Counted from the first letter of the stretch, positions 22,701-62,485 are shown. The stretch is DNA of 64,000 nt from Cliona cf. orientalis (GCA_963930775.1 OZ005690.1:5254225-5318224), one strand, 5' to 3'. The notes: generated by a model not told the origin, from the letters alone. Numbers and translations: made by a program.

Positions 22701-23704
22701 GACGTAATTATTGTCCAAAAATTATAACTATTTGAATGAAAAATTATACTTTTATCTGATACAAAATACCCACCTCCAGCATTGCCTTGAAATAAGCAGA
22801 ATTCTTTCAGTTCTATCATATCAGCATTCAAATGAAACTTATCTGCATCGTTGTTGAGGACTGTACTAGCTATTATATCCATTAGGTCAATTCTTTTGGC
22901 AGCATTAATGAGCATCACAGGTTGAGAGTTTGGTGGTTTTGTTTCTTCAACTAATAGCTTCTGAATATCAAATTGAACACAGTTGGATTTTGGAGATTAA
23001 TTTTAGCCTTAATAAATGCCTTGCTATTGAGCAGGTGAATAGTTTCTGAGTCTGTGCATGTTGCTGTAAAGGACTCACAACGTATTGAGGCTCTTTTTAG
23101 GATCACATTTGACATTGTGATAATACTCTGGGTGCTGATACCCTTTAGCTTTCCATTTCTCCATAATACAATTTCACCACTAACCACTGTCACATTCATA
23201 AGGGTGATATATCTTACGTTATAAAAGAAAAAGGTGGATCTTGCTCTTCTAAATGTTTGTCTGTCTATTTCAATTCTTCTCAGAAGAGAGCAATGCTGAA
23301 ATGAAATGTTTTGCTATTTGAATGTTTGTGACACCTATGAAGTCAAAGCTAAATCTGTTTACACAGATTAACAATGATGTTTCCTCTTGATCACCCACCA
23401 GTGTAAGCCAATCTTCACTTCTGATCACTGCTGTAGGTTTTGTAGAGTTGATTATGTGAGTTCCAGGTAAGAATTGACCGATTGAATAATAATTAGTAAA
23501 TGGATGATCTCAACTATTCAACAGATCATTAAGAATATAGCAGTTTTCATGATTGTCTGAAGGACACCTAATACCCGGTTTGTCGGTCGGTAGAACGTAA
23601 GTAATACTAGCATCCACTGCTTGATGACTGCAGTAGCAAAGGTAGAATAAAGCAATGCCCGCTGTGAGAATTGTCATTACTTGATGCTTCATATAGCAAA
23701 TCAT

Positions 23705-24121
23705 TGAGAAGAACTAGCTGTGTGCTATACTAATGTATGCTATGTTATACTGTAGCTAATGGTAGTCTTGCCATCGCCTTGATCATAAAAATTAAAATTT
23801 TCCATGGAACACACCATACGGTCCCAACCCAAACCTTAGTTGGGAAAAATCATATAAATTTACTACCTGCATATAATTATACATAGTATAAATAGTACAA
23901 TTATTATTGAATGTACGGACAAACTGCAATTTCTAGCTTAATATTATATAGTTTTCTGAATCAATTTTGGTGATGTAACAAAGAGTAAATGTACACAGGT
24001 GCCCCAATCCACAGAGAGCACAGTATACCTACCAGAATTCTGCTTCAGCATTGTACATGTAGCTATACTGTACATGTTCAGTAGTTCAGTATTCCCGTAC
24101 TCAGTTGAACAAGCACTATAA
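23705..24121. other. Intergenic stretch
   Basis: AT-rich, no ORF or repeat pair recognised. It would hold the promoter of the former beta-helix gene. Confidence 0.35.
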
Positions 24122-24362
24122 GGCCATATAGCTAAAATTACTTACTTGATTCTCATCCACCTTTTTCCAAAAAAATAGGGGCGGGAGGAGGCATTTTATT
24201 TTTATTTTTTACTCATCAGGGCACTAGAAAGAGCAGTATCTGGAGCATATTTTCGAGATATTTGGTAAAGGGTCGCTACTGCGCACGCGCGATAGCATAG
24301 AGGCGGCCTATAAAAATTGGGACGGGCGGGGATGAGAATCAAGTAAGTTACTTTATATGGCC
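24122..24362. mobile_element. 241-bp MITE
   Basis: GGCCATATAGCTAAAATTAC with TTACTTGATTCTCATCC on the left is inverted on the right as GGATGAGAATCAAGTAAGTT...ATATGGCC. Confidence 0.8.
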
Positions 24363-24609
24363 TATAATCGATGTACAGTGAGATTGACAGATACGACAAC
24401 CATGCTACTTGATACCCAGAGTCATGTAGCGGTGAGAATTCTGCACTCCAACGCCTTAATTAAAGATGAAGTGCTTAGTCTTAATTAAAATTAATGATTG
24501 GAAGTATTGACATAACATAGCCCCGATATAACAAGAAAGTAACCGCATCCTAGGCGACCATTACCATGTTATGAATCGAGCATGCGGACATGCTAACTAC
24601 TTTTTTCTG

Positions 24610-24694
24610 TTGAGCTGGAGTTGCTGAACGCCACCATCTATAAAACTGTGGATGCTGGAGTTGCTGAATGCCACCATCTATAAAACTGTGGATA
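24610..24694. repeat. 42-bp tandem duplication
   Basis: GCTGGAGTTGCTGAAYGCCA continuing to CTGTGGAT occurs twice back to back, with one difference. Confidence 0.9.
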
Positions 24695-24844
24695 CGTTAG
24701 AGCGGCAAGCTAGCTGTGTAGGCCATTGCAAGTATGTTTCAACTTTTGTTTTTAGATAGCTAAATGTTCTCATCATCTTCTGGAAGTGATTCTATTTCAA
24801 CTCTTGGCTTGAACATTCTTCATGATCTTTGAGTAGGTACTAGC

Positions 24845-26034
24845 TCAGTTTGCAAAAAAAATCACTTGTCTAGTCATTTGATATTGATGAAAGCCCAAGA
24901 GTACCTCAAGAGCTTCTACTGAACCAATCACACGTGTGCGCAAGTAGCGCTGTGGTGCACTAGCATTTTCTGGAAGCTGAATGCTGAGGCTAGGCTCTGG
25001 TTTTGAGATATACTTAGCCAAATACATTTCAAAGCCATGCCTTGATACTTTTTGGACATTATGGGCTGCACCCCACAATAGTGCTATCTCTGGATTGTAT
25101 GGAACCACCAGAGCATCCTCTTTGTGCCTTCTGAGATAGAGGTAGCTACCTAACACCATCATCATCCATACGTTCTTTAGGCTCAGGGACTTTGAATGGA
25201 AAACCATACGTGCATTTTGATAGTGTTTTCCCATTACTCCCACGGAAGCAGCGTGAAGGATAGAATAATATGTTTTGTGCTGCTGCATTTGTTCAACTAT
25301 TTTTCTTAGATAGGTTGCCCTTACATCATTAGTGTTCCCGGGTGAAAAGGACCGCGTAAATACGTGGTTAGCACGAGCGTTGGTGAGTACAACGCGGATA
25401 TCCGCGGAAATACGTGAAATATTGACCGTTCAACGTCCAGTCACGCCCAAACGCGCGGGTGTGCAAGCGGTTCAAAAATTAACGACGGTAGCGTTTCGAC
25501 GTTCAAGCAAGCTTGTAGCGGGCGATACTCAGGGTCGTTGAAGCTTAGTAGCCGAAGGTTCGAACGCGCACACAATCGAAGCGCTCCTCTCTTAACTTTG
25601 TTTTCGATCACACCGGAAGTGAACGGTTTGGGGCGGTACCGTGCGGTAATACGCGCGAAATTTGGTGTAAAAACCGCGTATTTTCAACAATAAACCGCGC
25701 GCGCACGCGTTCCTTTTCTCCCGGGTATATAATATGGCCTCGGGGCATTTCAGCCATAACAGCATAGGAGGGAAAAATTCCTGGCTTAACCCATAACTAT
25801 ATACAGCATGTGCCAATGGACTGCTCCTCTCCGTTGGTATTCTTTTTTGACTACCTTATCTTGGATTATGCCAAGTGAGCCACCTTCATCTGAGCATAAA
25901 ATATTCATAAACCATTTGTATCTCTTTTCGGCAGCCAGTACTGACACTTCAGGATGATATCCCACTGGCTGGTGGTTCTCTATCTTTTTGGCCAAGTCTT
26001 GTACCTCTTTTGAGGTAGAACAGATAAATTCCAT
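24845..26034 (-). mobile_element. Helitron Rep-domain remnant, split by a MITE
   Basis: The upstream part (25786-26034) reads GYHPEVSVLAAEKRYKWFMN and KEYQRRGAVHWHMLYIV, with the HxH metal-binding motif of the Helitron-like N-terminal (rolling-circle) domain. The downstream part (24845-25320) reads LVVPYNPEIALLWGAAHNVQ and FEMYLAKYISKPEP, conserved in Helitron Rep/helicase proteins. The halves are separated by the 389-bp element at 25337-25725, and the frame also shifts near 25800. No PIF1 helicase domain remains. A dead fragment. Confidence 0.75.
25337..25725. mobile_element. 389-bp MITE (CCCGGGTGAAAAGGACCGCG family), copy 1
   Basis: Begins CCCGGGTGAAAAGGACCGCG and ends CGCGTTCCTTTTCTCCCGGG, imperfectly inverted. 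Very similar copies lie at 44273-44659 and 45691-48050, the latter interrupted. Confidence 0.85.
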
Positions 26035-26105
26035 ATGGTGAATACTATAGTAAGCATTATATAGAGCATCCTTTGCAGGTTAATGATGATCTTTACCTAC
26101 CTCTA

Positions 26106-26192
26106 CATAGGAAAAAAAATTGGAAGCGAGATTCGAACCAGCGCGAGCAATTGGCACAGCTTGGAAGACACTGAGCTTAACCAATAGACCAT
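26106..26192 (-). repeat. tRNA-derived SINE-like sequence
   Basis: The minus strand has an A-box-like ATGGTCTATTGGTTAAG and a B-box GGTTCGAATCTC, followed by a T-run. The acceptor stem does not pair, so this is not a functional tRNA. Confidence 0.45.
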
Positions 26193-26353
26193 CTGGACAG
26201 TAGCACAGTTGTGGCTTTTATATTTTGACAAGGACATTTCGCTTATAACTCGATAATGAAAGTGAAAAAAAATTTGAACGGAGAAAATCTTGGTTTTTAT
26301 GTGCTCTATCTGCTGGTCCTTGAATTATGTTCCTAGCATGTTCTGGGGCTGAG

Positions 26354-26392
26354 TTCAATTACATTACATTACATTACATTACAATACATTAT
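26354..26392. repeat. (ACATT)n microsatellite
   Basis: Pentanucleotide run, about seven units, one imperfect. Confidence 0.85.
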
Positions 26393-26434
26393 TTAGATTC
26401 ATTGTATTTTTTTCCAACTTAGGATGTAACTTTG

Positions 26435-53267
<26,833 letters not shown>

Positions 53268-53354
53268 GCTGAAGCTGTGGACGTTTCTCTTTAAATTTGT
53301 ACGCTGATGGCAAGCAGAGCTATAGCGTAGCGCCTTCCTAAGGGGGTAAGTGGA

Positions 53355-53430
53355 AAACGCGGACTCGGGCGGACACGGATTCGGACGCGGACACGGACTC
53401 GGACTCGGATTCGGACACGGACTCCGGGTA
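53355..53430. repeat. GGACTC/GGACAC hexanucleotide repeat
   Basis: Degenerate hexamer array (CGGACACGGACTCGGACTCG). The complementary array lies at about 54757-54820. Confidence 0.85.
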
Positions 53431-53792
53431 CAAGGAAAGGGTCGTCACGATGTTGCTGTGCAACCACTATGAAAGGGGTCATCCAGGATACTTTCCAAGA
53501 TGGTATGATATGTCTAAGTATGAAGATAATAATTATTGGTCTCATACTATTGTGTGGGCCTTTATTTAGATCAGGTGGGCTTAGAATAAAAGGCAGACTG
53601 GGGTAGTCTGGCCGGCAGGTCCTCATCTTCGTCAAGTTTCTATATTATTAAATATTCAATCCAAAGCCTTTCAGTAGATCGTGGTGATTGGTATTCTTGC
53701 TTATGAGCGCCGCATGGTAGCTATGAGTATTCATAAAGATCTCACAGTAGCAAATTTGAAACTTTAATATGCATGGTCATGTTGTAATCCAG

Positions 53793-53943
<151 letters not shown>

Positions 53944-54048
53944 GTGCGCTTCAGGCTCTGATCTGGGTTGAATAGGCACCCCTTGAGCTACTGTGAGATC
54001 TTTAATAGTTCGACAATATTAATGATCACTGGCCCACTCACACTGTGT

Positions 54049-54110
54049 TGAGCTTTGTCCACATTCCATTCAGAGTATCATAGTACTAAATGGAATGTGG
54101 ACACAGCTCA
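54049..54110. repeat. Inverted repeat, 22-nt arms
   Basis: TGAGCTTTGTCCACATTCCATT (one mismatch) pairs with AATGGAATGTGGACACAGCTCA around an 18-nt loop. Confidence 0.85.
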
Positions 54111-54119
54111 ATACAGGTG

Positions 54120-54930
54120 GGAGTAGCCTATGCCAGTGAAGAAATAATTTTCTTTACCCACAATCATACACAGTTGACATCGGAATTGCTAGAAGGTGAA
54201 GACAGAGATGTCAGTTGTTATGATTGTCATCTCACTCTGCCATGGTGAACTTGAAGGCAGTGTAAGGCAGAGGAAAGATCTCAGAACAGTTACTGATAAC
54301 ATCCAATTTATTTTAGTGTTCATAGATTGCTAGTTTATCCGATCAGTGTGTACTGCTCTCTCAACACTTCGTAATCTCTCTGAATTTTAGGTAATCTGAG
54401 TCCACTGATTCCATGACATTGTGGTAGCTATATACCACAGTAGCTGCAATAATGTTTATTATCATGTCTTTAATATCATGGGAATCCCGATCAACATCAT
54501 CAAAAGTTAATTTTGATCCTGAGTAATGAATGAGTTATGGTCAAAGAGAAAGTTAATTGTAGCTACAGCCTACAGGGTGTGGCAGTGACTGAACTGTCTT
54601 GGGGGCTGAATATCAAAATTTCCTGGCTATTAATATTATGCAGGAGCATCTTCTTAGCTATCTAGCCGATTCTAGGATCTCTAGCCAAAGTACAATAAGC
54701 ATGCTTGCATATCCTGGCACTCTAGGCGTTGACGACCTTTACCACTTTTCGCTGTGTTCGTGTCCGAATCCGAGTCCGAGTCCGAGTCCGCGTCCGAATC
54801 CGTGTCCGCCTGTGTCCGGCTTTTGCACTTACCCTTCCGAACGTGATCGGATTTCTCAGATCGGCTTGAACCCCTCTAGCTATTATCTTTGCATGATCGT
54901 AGGGCTTCCTAAAAGTCACCGGTGGCGCGA
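54120..54930. other. Intergenic stretch
   Basis: Apart from the hexamer array at 54757-54820, no gene or repeat pair is recognised. Confidence 0.35.
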
Positions 54931-55370
54931 TATCAGGGGCGGGCGAATTTTTTTTTTGGGCCCACTTTCGACTTAGACTTTCGCAGATTCCAGGGTTAAA
55001 GGTCACGATGGGTGAGTTTAACCCTTTGCTGAAGCAAGTGCGCCTGCAGCATAAACTTCGACCTTGACTGCATAAATTTAACGCAGTGTCTAGAGTGCCG
55101 GCAAATTTATGTACAAATTTATATTGCTATATGCAGGAGGGGGCGGGGACTAGGGCTACATAAGAGTACAGTATTTTATATGGACTTACCGGCACTATAA
55201 CGCTTAAATTGCGGTGCCCGGCGGTACCGGCACTGTAGACACAGCCTAAATTTAATTTGGTACATCTGATTGAGCAGCAGGAAAGAAAAGAAGGGTTTAA
55301 TTATCTTGTGATGATCAATCGGGTCACGTAAGCTTATGCATAATTGTAGATACAAACGGCCTCGCCAAAT

Positions 55371-56080
55371 TTATACAGATCTATCTGATCTCATGATTTG
55401 CCTTGAACCATAGTCTATGCTTGTACCTACACTGTGTGTAGACCTTCCTATGCCAGTGCACACTTGCGAGAAGTTTATAGCACCAACACTCGTAGAGCCT
55501 GAATTGTTTTGTTGATTCAATGTAGCAGGGCGGGCACCCAGACCGTAGGCTAACATAACAATACTAGCCACTTCAACTATCATGATCAATCATAATAATT
55601 ATTCCGGAATCTGTGGATAATTTGGCAGATCATGAAAAAATCATTGAAAAGCAGCTACTATACACTATCTCACCTTCAACATATTACTTTATACTTTATT
55701 GCCAACCATTACTTTATATATTAGGGTGGAGATACATTCATTCAATATGGATCTGTTTATGGTTTACCAGACCGCCAGTTTTAATACACTTTCAACTAGG
55801 GGCATCATAGTAAAGCAATGATAGCAAGTTGCATTGACAGAAGCAGCAAAAAGACAGCAATGAGAGTGTACATGAGAAATGCAAGGCAATCCTCAGTGTG
55901 TGCATCTAGTGACCAAGTCTCAGAGGGCCAGCCCACAGGTGTGAAGAGCCACTGGGTACTAGACTGTCGATAGTCATCACTTCTGAAGAGACATTTTAAT
56001 GGCGTGGTGTCAAGTTTTCCTTGCATAAAAATCTTCATGAATAATGAATTATTCAATCCGTGAGGCTTTTGCCCCTGCAA
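55371..56080 (-). other. Unassigned ORFs inside the nested element
   Basis: 55805-56080 encodes 91 codons ending in a hydrophobic segment (FLMYTLIAVFLLLLSMQLAI), preceded by SSTQWLFTPVGWPSETWSLD. 55371-55589 encodes 72 codons of low-complexity composition. No family recognised; either could be captured or decayed sequence. Confidence 0.3.
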
Positions 56081-56152
56081 TTTGCATAAAGGTTAATATG
56101 TGAACTTGGCTATCAACTGATATCATCTCTATAAATAATGCACCCATCAATG

Positions 56153-56385
56153 TATTGCCCCAGCTACCACCCCACTAGCAAAAGGTGGGGATTTGATTGT
56201 GTTTGACCAATAAACATGCCCCGGATCAGGGGGATTTGATCAATATTTACGGATAGTAGGGGGAAATAATAGTCCTAATGGGGGGCATTTGATCCTAGCA
56301 TTCGCTCCAGAGGAGAGGCAATTGACTTCACATAGGTCAAATCCCCCCCTTGCCCGTGGGGTGGTAGCTAGCTACCTGGGGCAAT
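56153..56385. mobile_element. 233-bp MITE, nested
   Basis: TATTGCCCCAGCTACCACCC on the left and GGGGTGGTAGC...ACCTGGGGCAATA on the right are inverted. Confidence 0.85.
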
Positions 56386-57050
56386 ACCTTGAAGCCCAAT
56401 CACCCCCCTCAAACTTAGGACCAAAGCTTTAATATTTGAGGTGAATTTCAAACAATACTCACTTAAGTCAGTCCCACACAGCGTGAAAAAGCAGCCATTT
56501 CATGTCTTTGAGCTGATAACTCGAGTCGAGGTGAAAGTTCATACAGCTCTGCCCGTGTTGCACTGAAGTCAGCAAAGGGTTAAACGCACCGATTTAACCA
56601 AGTTTGACCCTGAAGTCCGTGAAAAGTCTAAATCGAAAGTGGGCCCAAAAAAAAAATTCGCCAGGGGCGGAGAATGGGGGGGGGGGCTTCAGCCTCCCCA
56701 CTTTGGAAACAAGGGGGGCTGAGCCCCCCCATTTTATCACATGCCCATGCATACTATAAAATTATAGCAACATAGTTCTGTCATAATTCTAGATGTTTGC
56801 AAAAGAGTGTTCGAATAAAAATTGCTACTAACTCACTCCCAAAACTGCTGCCTGAATGCATCAGAAAGGCTCTCAGAGAGTCGAAATTTCCAAAATTTTC
56901 TAGGGGAGCCCCCAACCCCCCCTAGGTGGGCTGTGGGCATATGCCTACAGCCTATCTGAGCTGTTGTCACAGTAGCTACAGAGTCAAAGGTCCCCCCCCC
57001 CCCCCCCCCCCCCCAACTTTTGCTACCTGTTCTCCGCCCTTGGATATACA

Positions 57051-57677
57051 ATTACCGTGTAATATTTGACAGCTGCAGCACTTCTATTGCGTGATCTTAG
57101 TCACGGTAGCTAGACCACAACAATTAGCCAGCTATGAAGTGCTGCAGCTGTGCATTAATTAATTAGCTCATTTAGCTATAGAGTAGTACAAATTTCTAAA
57201 CACGATGGGCTGATAGAGCTACATGTATAATACCGTTAATTTTGTTAGAAACCTCTCTGTAGTAGCCCATTCACAAGAGGAGGAAGGCCCAAGGGCCTGG
57301 TCTTTTGCAATGCGGTTGTGACGCAATGGCGCGCATAACACCCTAAGGCCACTACAAATTGCATGCATTACATGTAGTTGTTTCCCGTCGTGGCTTAGTC
57401 TATTGATTCAATAGCTTGCGGGCTGGCGGTTTCGTTTTTATTATTCATGACTGCAGGACGTGGTATAAACCACAAATGGTACATGACTCGAGCTAATCCC
57501 GCTGACATTAGCTATATGGCAAGCACAATCTTGTACCTATGATTCATTGAATGAAGAGTATAGCGATCATAGTCTTGTACCCAGCCCCTTCTGGGGGCTG
57601 GGCACGCCTGGGATCCAGGCTAGTAGTGAATGAGCCATTGTGATCACAAACAAGTTAATGTATGCATGCATGTATGT
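57051..57677. other. Intergenic stretch
   Basis: A small palindromic repeat lies at 57575-57625 (CCCAGCCCCTTCTGGGGGCTGGG). Otherwise nothing recognised. Confidence 0.4.
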
Positions 57678-58713
57678 CCGTATAGAGGAAAATTCTTGGG
57701 GGTCCAATTTTCATAGGTATTATCCATGAAAATTCAGCCCATGGAAATTTTGTATAGTGTAAAATGAGCATGATTGCCTGCACGCATAAACATTATACTG
57801 TGAAAATTGATGATGGCATTCTATGAAAATTTGATTCCACTAAAATTTTCGCTATGATGCACATACATGCATGTGTTTATTATTATCCAACTCTATATCC
57901 CAGGGTTTGTATGCAATAATAGCTATAGGTGTTAAAATCAGAGAATAAAGTTGGTCTTGCATTTATTTCTCAGTCTCAAGAAGTGTTTGGCCTGGCCTTT
58001 CATGAACTGTTTAAAAAAGTTACAGAATCTGATGGTGACCTGTCACGTGATATTTGGACCCCCGAAATTAATATTCGGGCCCCCCCTTGCAGACCCTGAA
58101 GACTATATTACCAGTATAACCCTAGTAGCCATACATGCAGACCCTAGAAACTAACCCTGCTAACCATTCATACCCAGAACCCAGCCCCTGACCCTTCTGA
58201 ATCTGTGCTATAGTTGATAATATGCATGGGGGATCCATAATACTAGCTGTAAGGGCCGGGGATCCAAATATTTCAAATAATTATATGGACAAGTGGGGGT
58301 GCACAATTATTATAGTCGACAAAAATCCTGTTTATTTCATTCTCAGTTTTTTATTGCATACAAGCCATTGGACAAATGGTTGTATGTGCATCCATTATAC
58401 ATCCCTATTATGCTTGCTTTTTGAGTACACAGATCAGTGATAATAGCTAGGTGCACAATATAGCTAGTCAAAAAATCCTGTTTATTTATTTTATTCTCAG
58501 ATTTTTACGCTTATATTGCATACAAGCCATTGGACAAAATTTTAATGGTTGTAGCTATGTACATTACAGTGAAAAATTTTAATGGGGTCAAATTTACGAT
58601 ATAATGCATGTTCACAGGCGCATGCAATCATACCCATTCTATACTGTACATAATTTTTCATTTTGAAAGCCACGAAAATTGGACCCCCCAAAAATTCCCC
58701 ATGCAGTATACGG
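57678..58713. mobile_element. TIR element of about 1.04 kb
   Basis: CCGTATAGAGGAAAATTCTT with GGGGGTCCAATTTTC on the left and GAAAATTGGACCCCCC with AATTCCCCATGCAGTATACGG on the right are inverted. An internal duplication around CAAGCCATTGGACAAA (58362 and 58523) is present. No transposase. Confidence 0.75.
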
Positions 58714-58905
58714 GCATATATATATGCATGATTAACTCGACCATTCTCTCTTTTCTCCTGCTCACCAGACTAAGATATACAATGTTATTAAGCAAACCTG
58801 TCATAAAGTAAATTAAATAATTATGCTTATCTAATTAACTGGCATTCTCCATAATGATTGTATTAGTTTAATGTGCTTTCTGTGCATATTAAAATGTTGT
58901 ATTCC

Positions 58906-59213
58906 GTAAATCCTTGCTCCTTTGTGATGATACATGGGAATGAATTACGTCAACTTCACCTAATTACAGGGGCTCCTCATTGCGTAAATCCTTCCTTAAT
59001 AAACTGCTTGGTATGTGTCTATACATGGGGAGGATTTACGCACTTCTTATTATGAAAGTTTCTATGGAAATCCTTGGTCCTTTGTTAACTATACACATGG
59101 GAATGAATTACGTCAAATTCACCTAATTACAGGGGCACCTCATGGCGTAAATCCTTCCTTAATAATTTGTTATAAATGTGTGTCTATACATGAGGAGGAT
59201 TTACGCATTTCTC
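58906..59213. repeat. ~166-bp tandem duplication
   Basis: AATCCTTGCTCCTTTG...GGGAATGAATTACGTCAA...GGAGGATTTACGCA occurs at about 58910-59043 and 59076-59211. Confidence 0.85.
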
Positions 59214-59251
59214 ATTAAATACCAGTCAGATAGGGTTTTACTCTTTAATGA

Positions 59252-60390
59252 ACCCTTGACCATCTCCCCAGTAGCTGCACAGTGTAATGATGTATGTGGT
59301 AAAAGGTCGTCAATAGAATGCGTACACATCGATCGATGCTGGCCCCAGAAATCATGGAGATGGCGTCTAAGATCGACTCTCAACCTTGGTAGCGAAAGGT
59401 TTCGATGCTTCAATCACAGAGACGAACTGGACAGCACAGTATTCCTTCCGAACCTCAGGTTGGTCGCGCTGCTGCAGTCTCGCGCGGGCCAGCCCCTTGT
59501 GACAATGATGTGTGCTATATAGAGTAGATGTTGCAGTTATGAGTCACTTAAACAGTGATAGATCTCATAGAGGTAATTAGGGGGTTATTATTGTGGTTAC
59601 ATTTTTAAAGGACTTCCCAAGGTATCTATTGCATGGGTTGCGAACGATATCGCATGCAGAAAAAGTCATGATTTTTTAAAAATTATTTTGTCAGCAATAT
59701 TACTGAATGTATTATGGGTCGCCTGCTGGTATTATGAGTCACCACCTTAACTGACATGTAAATCAGCAGTCACAAGGTTCTTTCAAGTGATGGCATGTCC
59801 ATGGCAGCCGTCTAGATGTGAGGCATGGTGTGAACCCAAACTAATGGCACTTGGATGGGCTAAGAATGATACAGTTTGCTTAGGTAGGACAGCAAAAATG
59901 GAAATTCCTTCTTCTTATAAATTCAACACAAAGCATGTGTAAACTCACATGAAAATACATCAGGTAGCAGAGGCAATTTATCAGATGATAGATCTTGTAA
60001 GGTACAGTTTAGTGACCCAACAATTGGACACTTCCACATTTGTTAGTATGGATGACCCATAATACATGCTGACTCATAATAGAAGCATGCACTCTATAGC
60101 ACAAGGCTATATCCACGGCATTACGTAAGCCAAGAAAACACGTGAAGTTCAACCAACAGTGCTTCTCAGAGAAAGTAGCGCTCAGCTTGTAATCTATTCG
60201 CTGGATACACGCATAAGATACTCTACATATTTACTGACTTTCAAGTCCCAGAAAGGCTCCAGCGAGGCCCTGGGTTTTTTCATAATTACCTCATAGGTTG
60301 CATCATAATTTCATCATAATTTCATCATAGATTACACCACAATTACCTCATAACCACAGAAAAGTAAATTGCTACTGGGGAGATAATGAA
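59252..60390. mobile_element. CATCTCCCCAGTAGC-family element with an insertion
   Basis: Matches 21298-21868 on both sides (59252-59520 and 60086-60390). The 565 bp between start after GTGCTATATA and contain several TATTATGAGTCAC-like phrases. The 21.3-kb copy is the empty-site form. Confidence 0.8.
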
Positions 60391-60528
60391 AAGTACGTAA
60401 ATCATTCCCATGTATATATACTTTCAATCATGGGATTTTCTTCCATTTTACGTAATTTTCTATCTGACCGTGACGCGCACATGGAACAGACTGTAAATAA
60501 TATTATAATAACATTTATGTCATCAGTA

Positions 60529-61430
60529 GCGTAAGTCATCATTAGTCGACCACCTTTTATTGTCGACCGATATCTACTACACGGTGGTCTCGGGTGTGGT
60601 CGCGTTTAATTTGCCACACACTATGAACGTATGGCGATGGTATTAATTTTGTGTATCCTGCATATATAAAAGTTTCACTCGATATGAAAACTTGACATTT
60701 ATGATAATAGTAAGTAATAATCATGATGAAAATATTATCTTAAGTATCTACTACTTGCATGCACATTTATTATAAAAATCGGCCATCGGTCGACATTAAC
60801 GCTGTTGCAAACTAGAGCTCTATAGAGCACATACCCCGCGCGCGCTGCAGCTGAGCGTCGATGTCAGAGCATATCTATGGTCAGAGAGCTCATGGAGAGC
60901 TCGCAGCCTGTTGACGACCTTTACCGACATATTGTGCCCGGTTGTGCGCATGAGCAGAGAGCACATAGTGGGTAGTTACATAGGCGTGGCCAACAAAACG
61001 CAGTATTTGCAACGCTCGTGGGCCTTACCAAACGATTCGAAGCAGACTGAAGCCAGTTTTTCGGCGATATTTACGGATGCATTGCATTAACGAGTCGCTC
61101 AGATGCCTAGATCTCCAGATCTGGCGATTTTTGTGCTAACGACAGACGACAGACGACAGACAAAACCGATCACATTACCCCTTGCGCATGCGCGCAGGGT
61201 AATTACTGGGCGGTCGACAACAGGTGGAAACGGTCGCCAATTCATAAAATCATTGGTCTAGCATACTCGCTCATAGTGACCTGCAGAAACGAGATTCATA
61301 CACGGTAAGTGGTCGTTTTATAAACAAATGAATTATCTACCGAATGGATTTTGTTCGAGGTTCATAGCACGTACAGAGCCCAAGTTACAGTCCCGAACGT
61401 CTTAGATGGTCGAGAGTTGATGACTTACGC
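60529..61430. mobile_element. GCGTAAG-family MITE with nested repeat
   Basis: GCGTAAGTCATCATTAGTCG on the left and GAGAGTTGATGACTTACGC on the right. TA at 60527-60528 and 61431-61432. Same family as 31916-32409, in inverse orientation. About 390 bp (60812-61205), related to 39.77-39.99 kb, are inserted inside. Confidence 0.85.
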
Positions 61431-61588
61431 TATATTAGAAAAATAAGTATCAAATAAAAATTGGCGGTACGGTGGCTCGAAAGAAAAACAATACATTTGT
61501 GTAATTATTTATCATCAAAAATCTGTTGATTCAGTATAAAATTGAGGCCAAATATACACAATATCATAATAATTATGATATACAGCCT

Positions 61589-62485
61589 TTTTTTTTTTTT
61601 TTTTTTTTGTCTATAATAATTTCTGATGCCAAATTGCAACAAGAGGTTAACGTGAATAGCACTAAGCTAATACAAGCACGTAACCAGTTAAGTTAGGTAT
61701 AAATTAGTGTACAACTATGTAATAAAGGATTTAAAAGAACGAATACTAATTAAAGAGTCATTACTGATAGTTATTCCAGAGGGATATTGTTTGGGGGTAG
61801 AATGAAGACTGAAACTGTGACGAATGGATTGTCATGGTTTGCAGCTGAATAGGGTTCCTACGTCTGCTGTAGCTGGGAGGTCTTTGAACTACTGGAGCAT
61901 TCTGACAGTCGGTAAGTTCATAGACTAGTTTGTAGAGATGGCATAGTTTGGCAATTTTGCGTCTGTCAGCGAGTGATGGAACTTGGGTGAAATTCAATAG
62001 TTCTGCATAAGTAGCTGACCAGTTCCTAGTACATACTCTTAGAGCAAATTTCTGTGATTTTTCCAGTAGGTTGATGTCTTTAACGAAGTGAGGGTCCCAA
62101 ACCTGTGGAGCATATTCAAAGTGCGGACGGATAAATGCCTTGTACAGTCGGAGCATCAGTTGGGGATCACAGTGGTGGAAACGCCTGTACAACATACCGG
62201 TTAGTTTACGCACTTTAGAACAAATTCTAGTAATATGCTCAGTCCAGGTGAGGTCAGATGTCAGGATTACACCCAGATACTTCACAGAATCCACTTGTTG
62301 GAGTTGAGAGTTTGCTCTGATATATAGTGGAGGTGGGGTGACAGAGTGAGTACGTTTGCGTAATATAAACATACAGCAACATTTATCAGCATGGAGTTTC
62401 AGATGTCCATCTGATTCTATTGACAGAGTAATGGCTGTAATATCTGACTGGAGCACTGTATAGTCGGCTGGTGACTGGGAGCCTT
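61589..62485 (-). mobile_element. 5'-truncated non-LTR retrotransposon (LINE)
   Basis: The ORF at 61761-62456 reads VKYLGVILTSDLTWTEHITR, KVRKLTGMLYRRFHHCD, LMLRLYKAFIRPHFEYAPQV and INLLEKSQKFALR, the C-terminal part of a CR1/L2/jockey-type reverse transcriptase protein. The RT catalytic core is absent. A poly-T run on the plus strand (61589-61608) is the poly-A tail. The insertion is dead on arrival. Confidence 0.85.

Larger units (their letters stand above)
20685..23704 (-). pseudogene. Beta-helix surface protein pseudogene
   Basis: Begins with a signal peptide (MTILTAGIALFYLCYCSHQA) and a CYILNDLLNS segment. A TGA follows, then FLPGTHIINSTKPTAVIRSE, a frameshift near 23290, then MNVTVVSGEIVLWRNGKLKG. 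Further on are repeats of the form FTNNSATLSGG and LTFKNNTADDGG, typical of parallel beta-helix (Pmp-like) extracellular proteins. About 1.45 kb of repeats (roughly 21250-22715) splits the coding sequence between SNSYNF and NSVLHFENN. Premature stop, frameshift and insertion together make this a pseudogene. Related intact sponge proteins are probably secreted or membrane-attached; the role is unknown. Confidence 0.6.
54933..57050. mobile_element. MITE split by a nested 1.7-kb TIR element
   Basis: Outer ends GATATCAGGGGCGG (left) and TTCTCCGCCCTTGGATATA (right) are inverted, and the interior resembles the MITE in the helicase gene (GGGGGGCTGAGCCCCCC, poly-C near 56992-57014). Between 54943 and 56662 lies an element with inverted GGCGAATTTTTTTT...GGGCCCAC ends. 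It is flanked by direct AGGGGC repeats and contains TTTAACCCTTTGCTGA near both ends. Confidence 0.65.
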
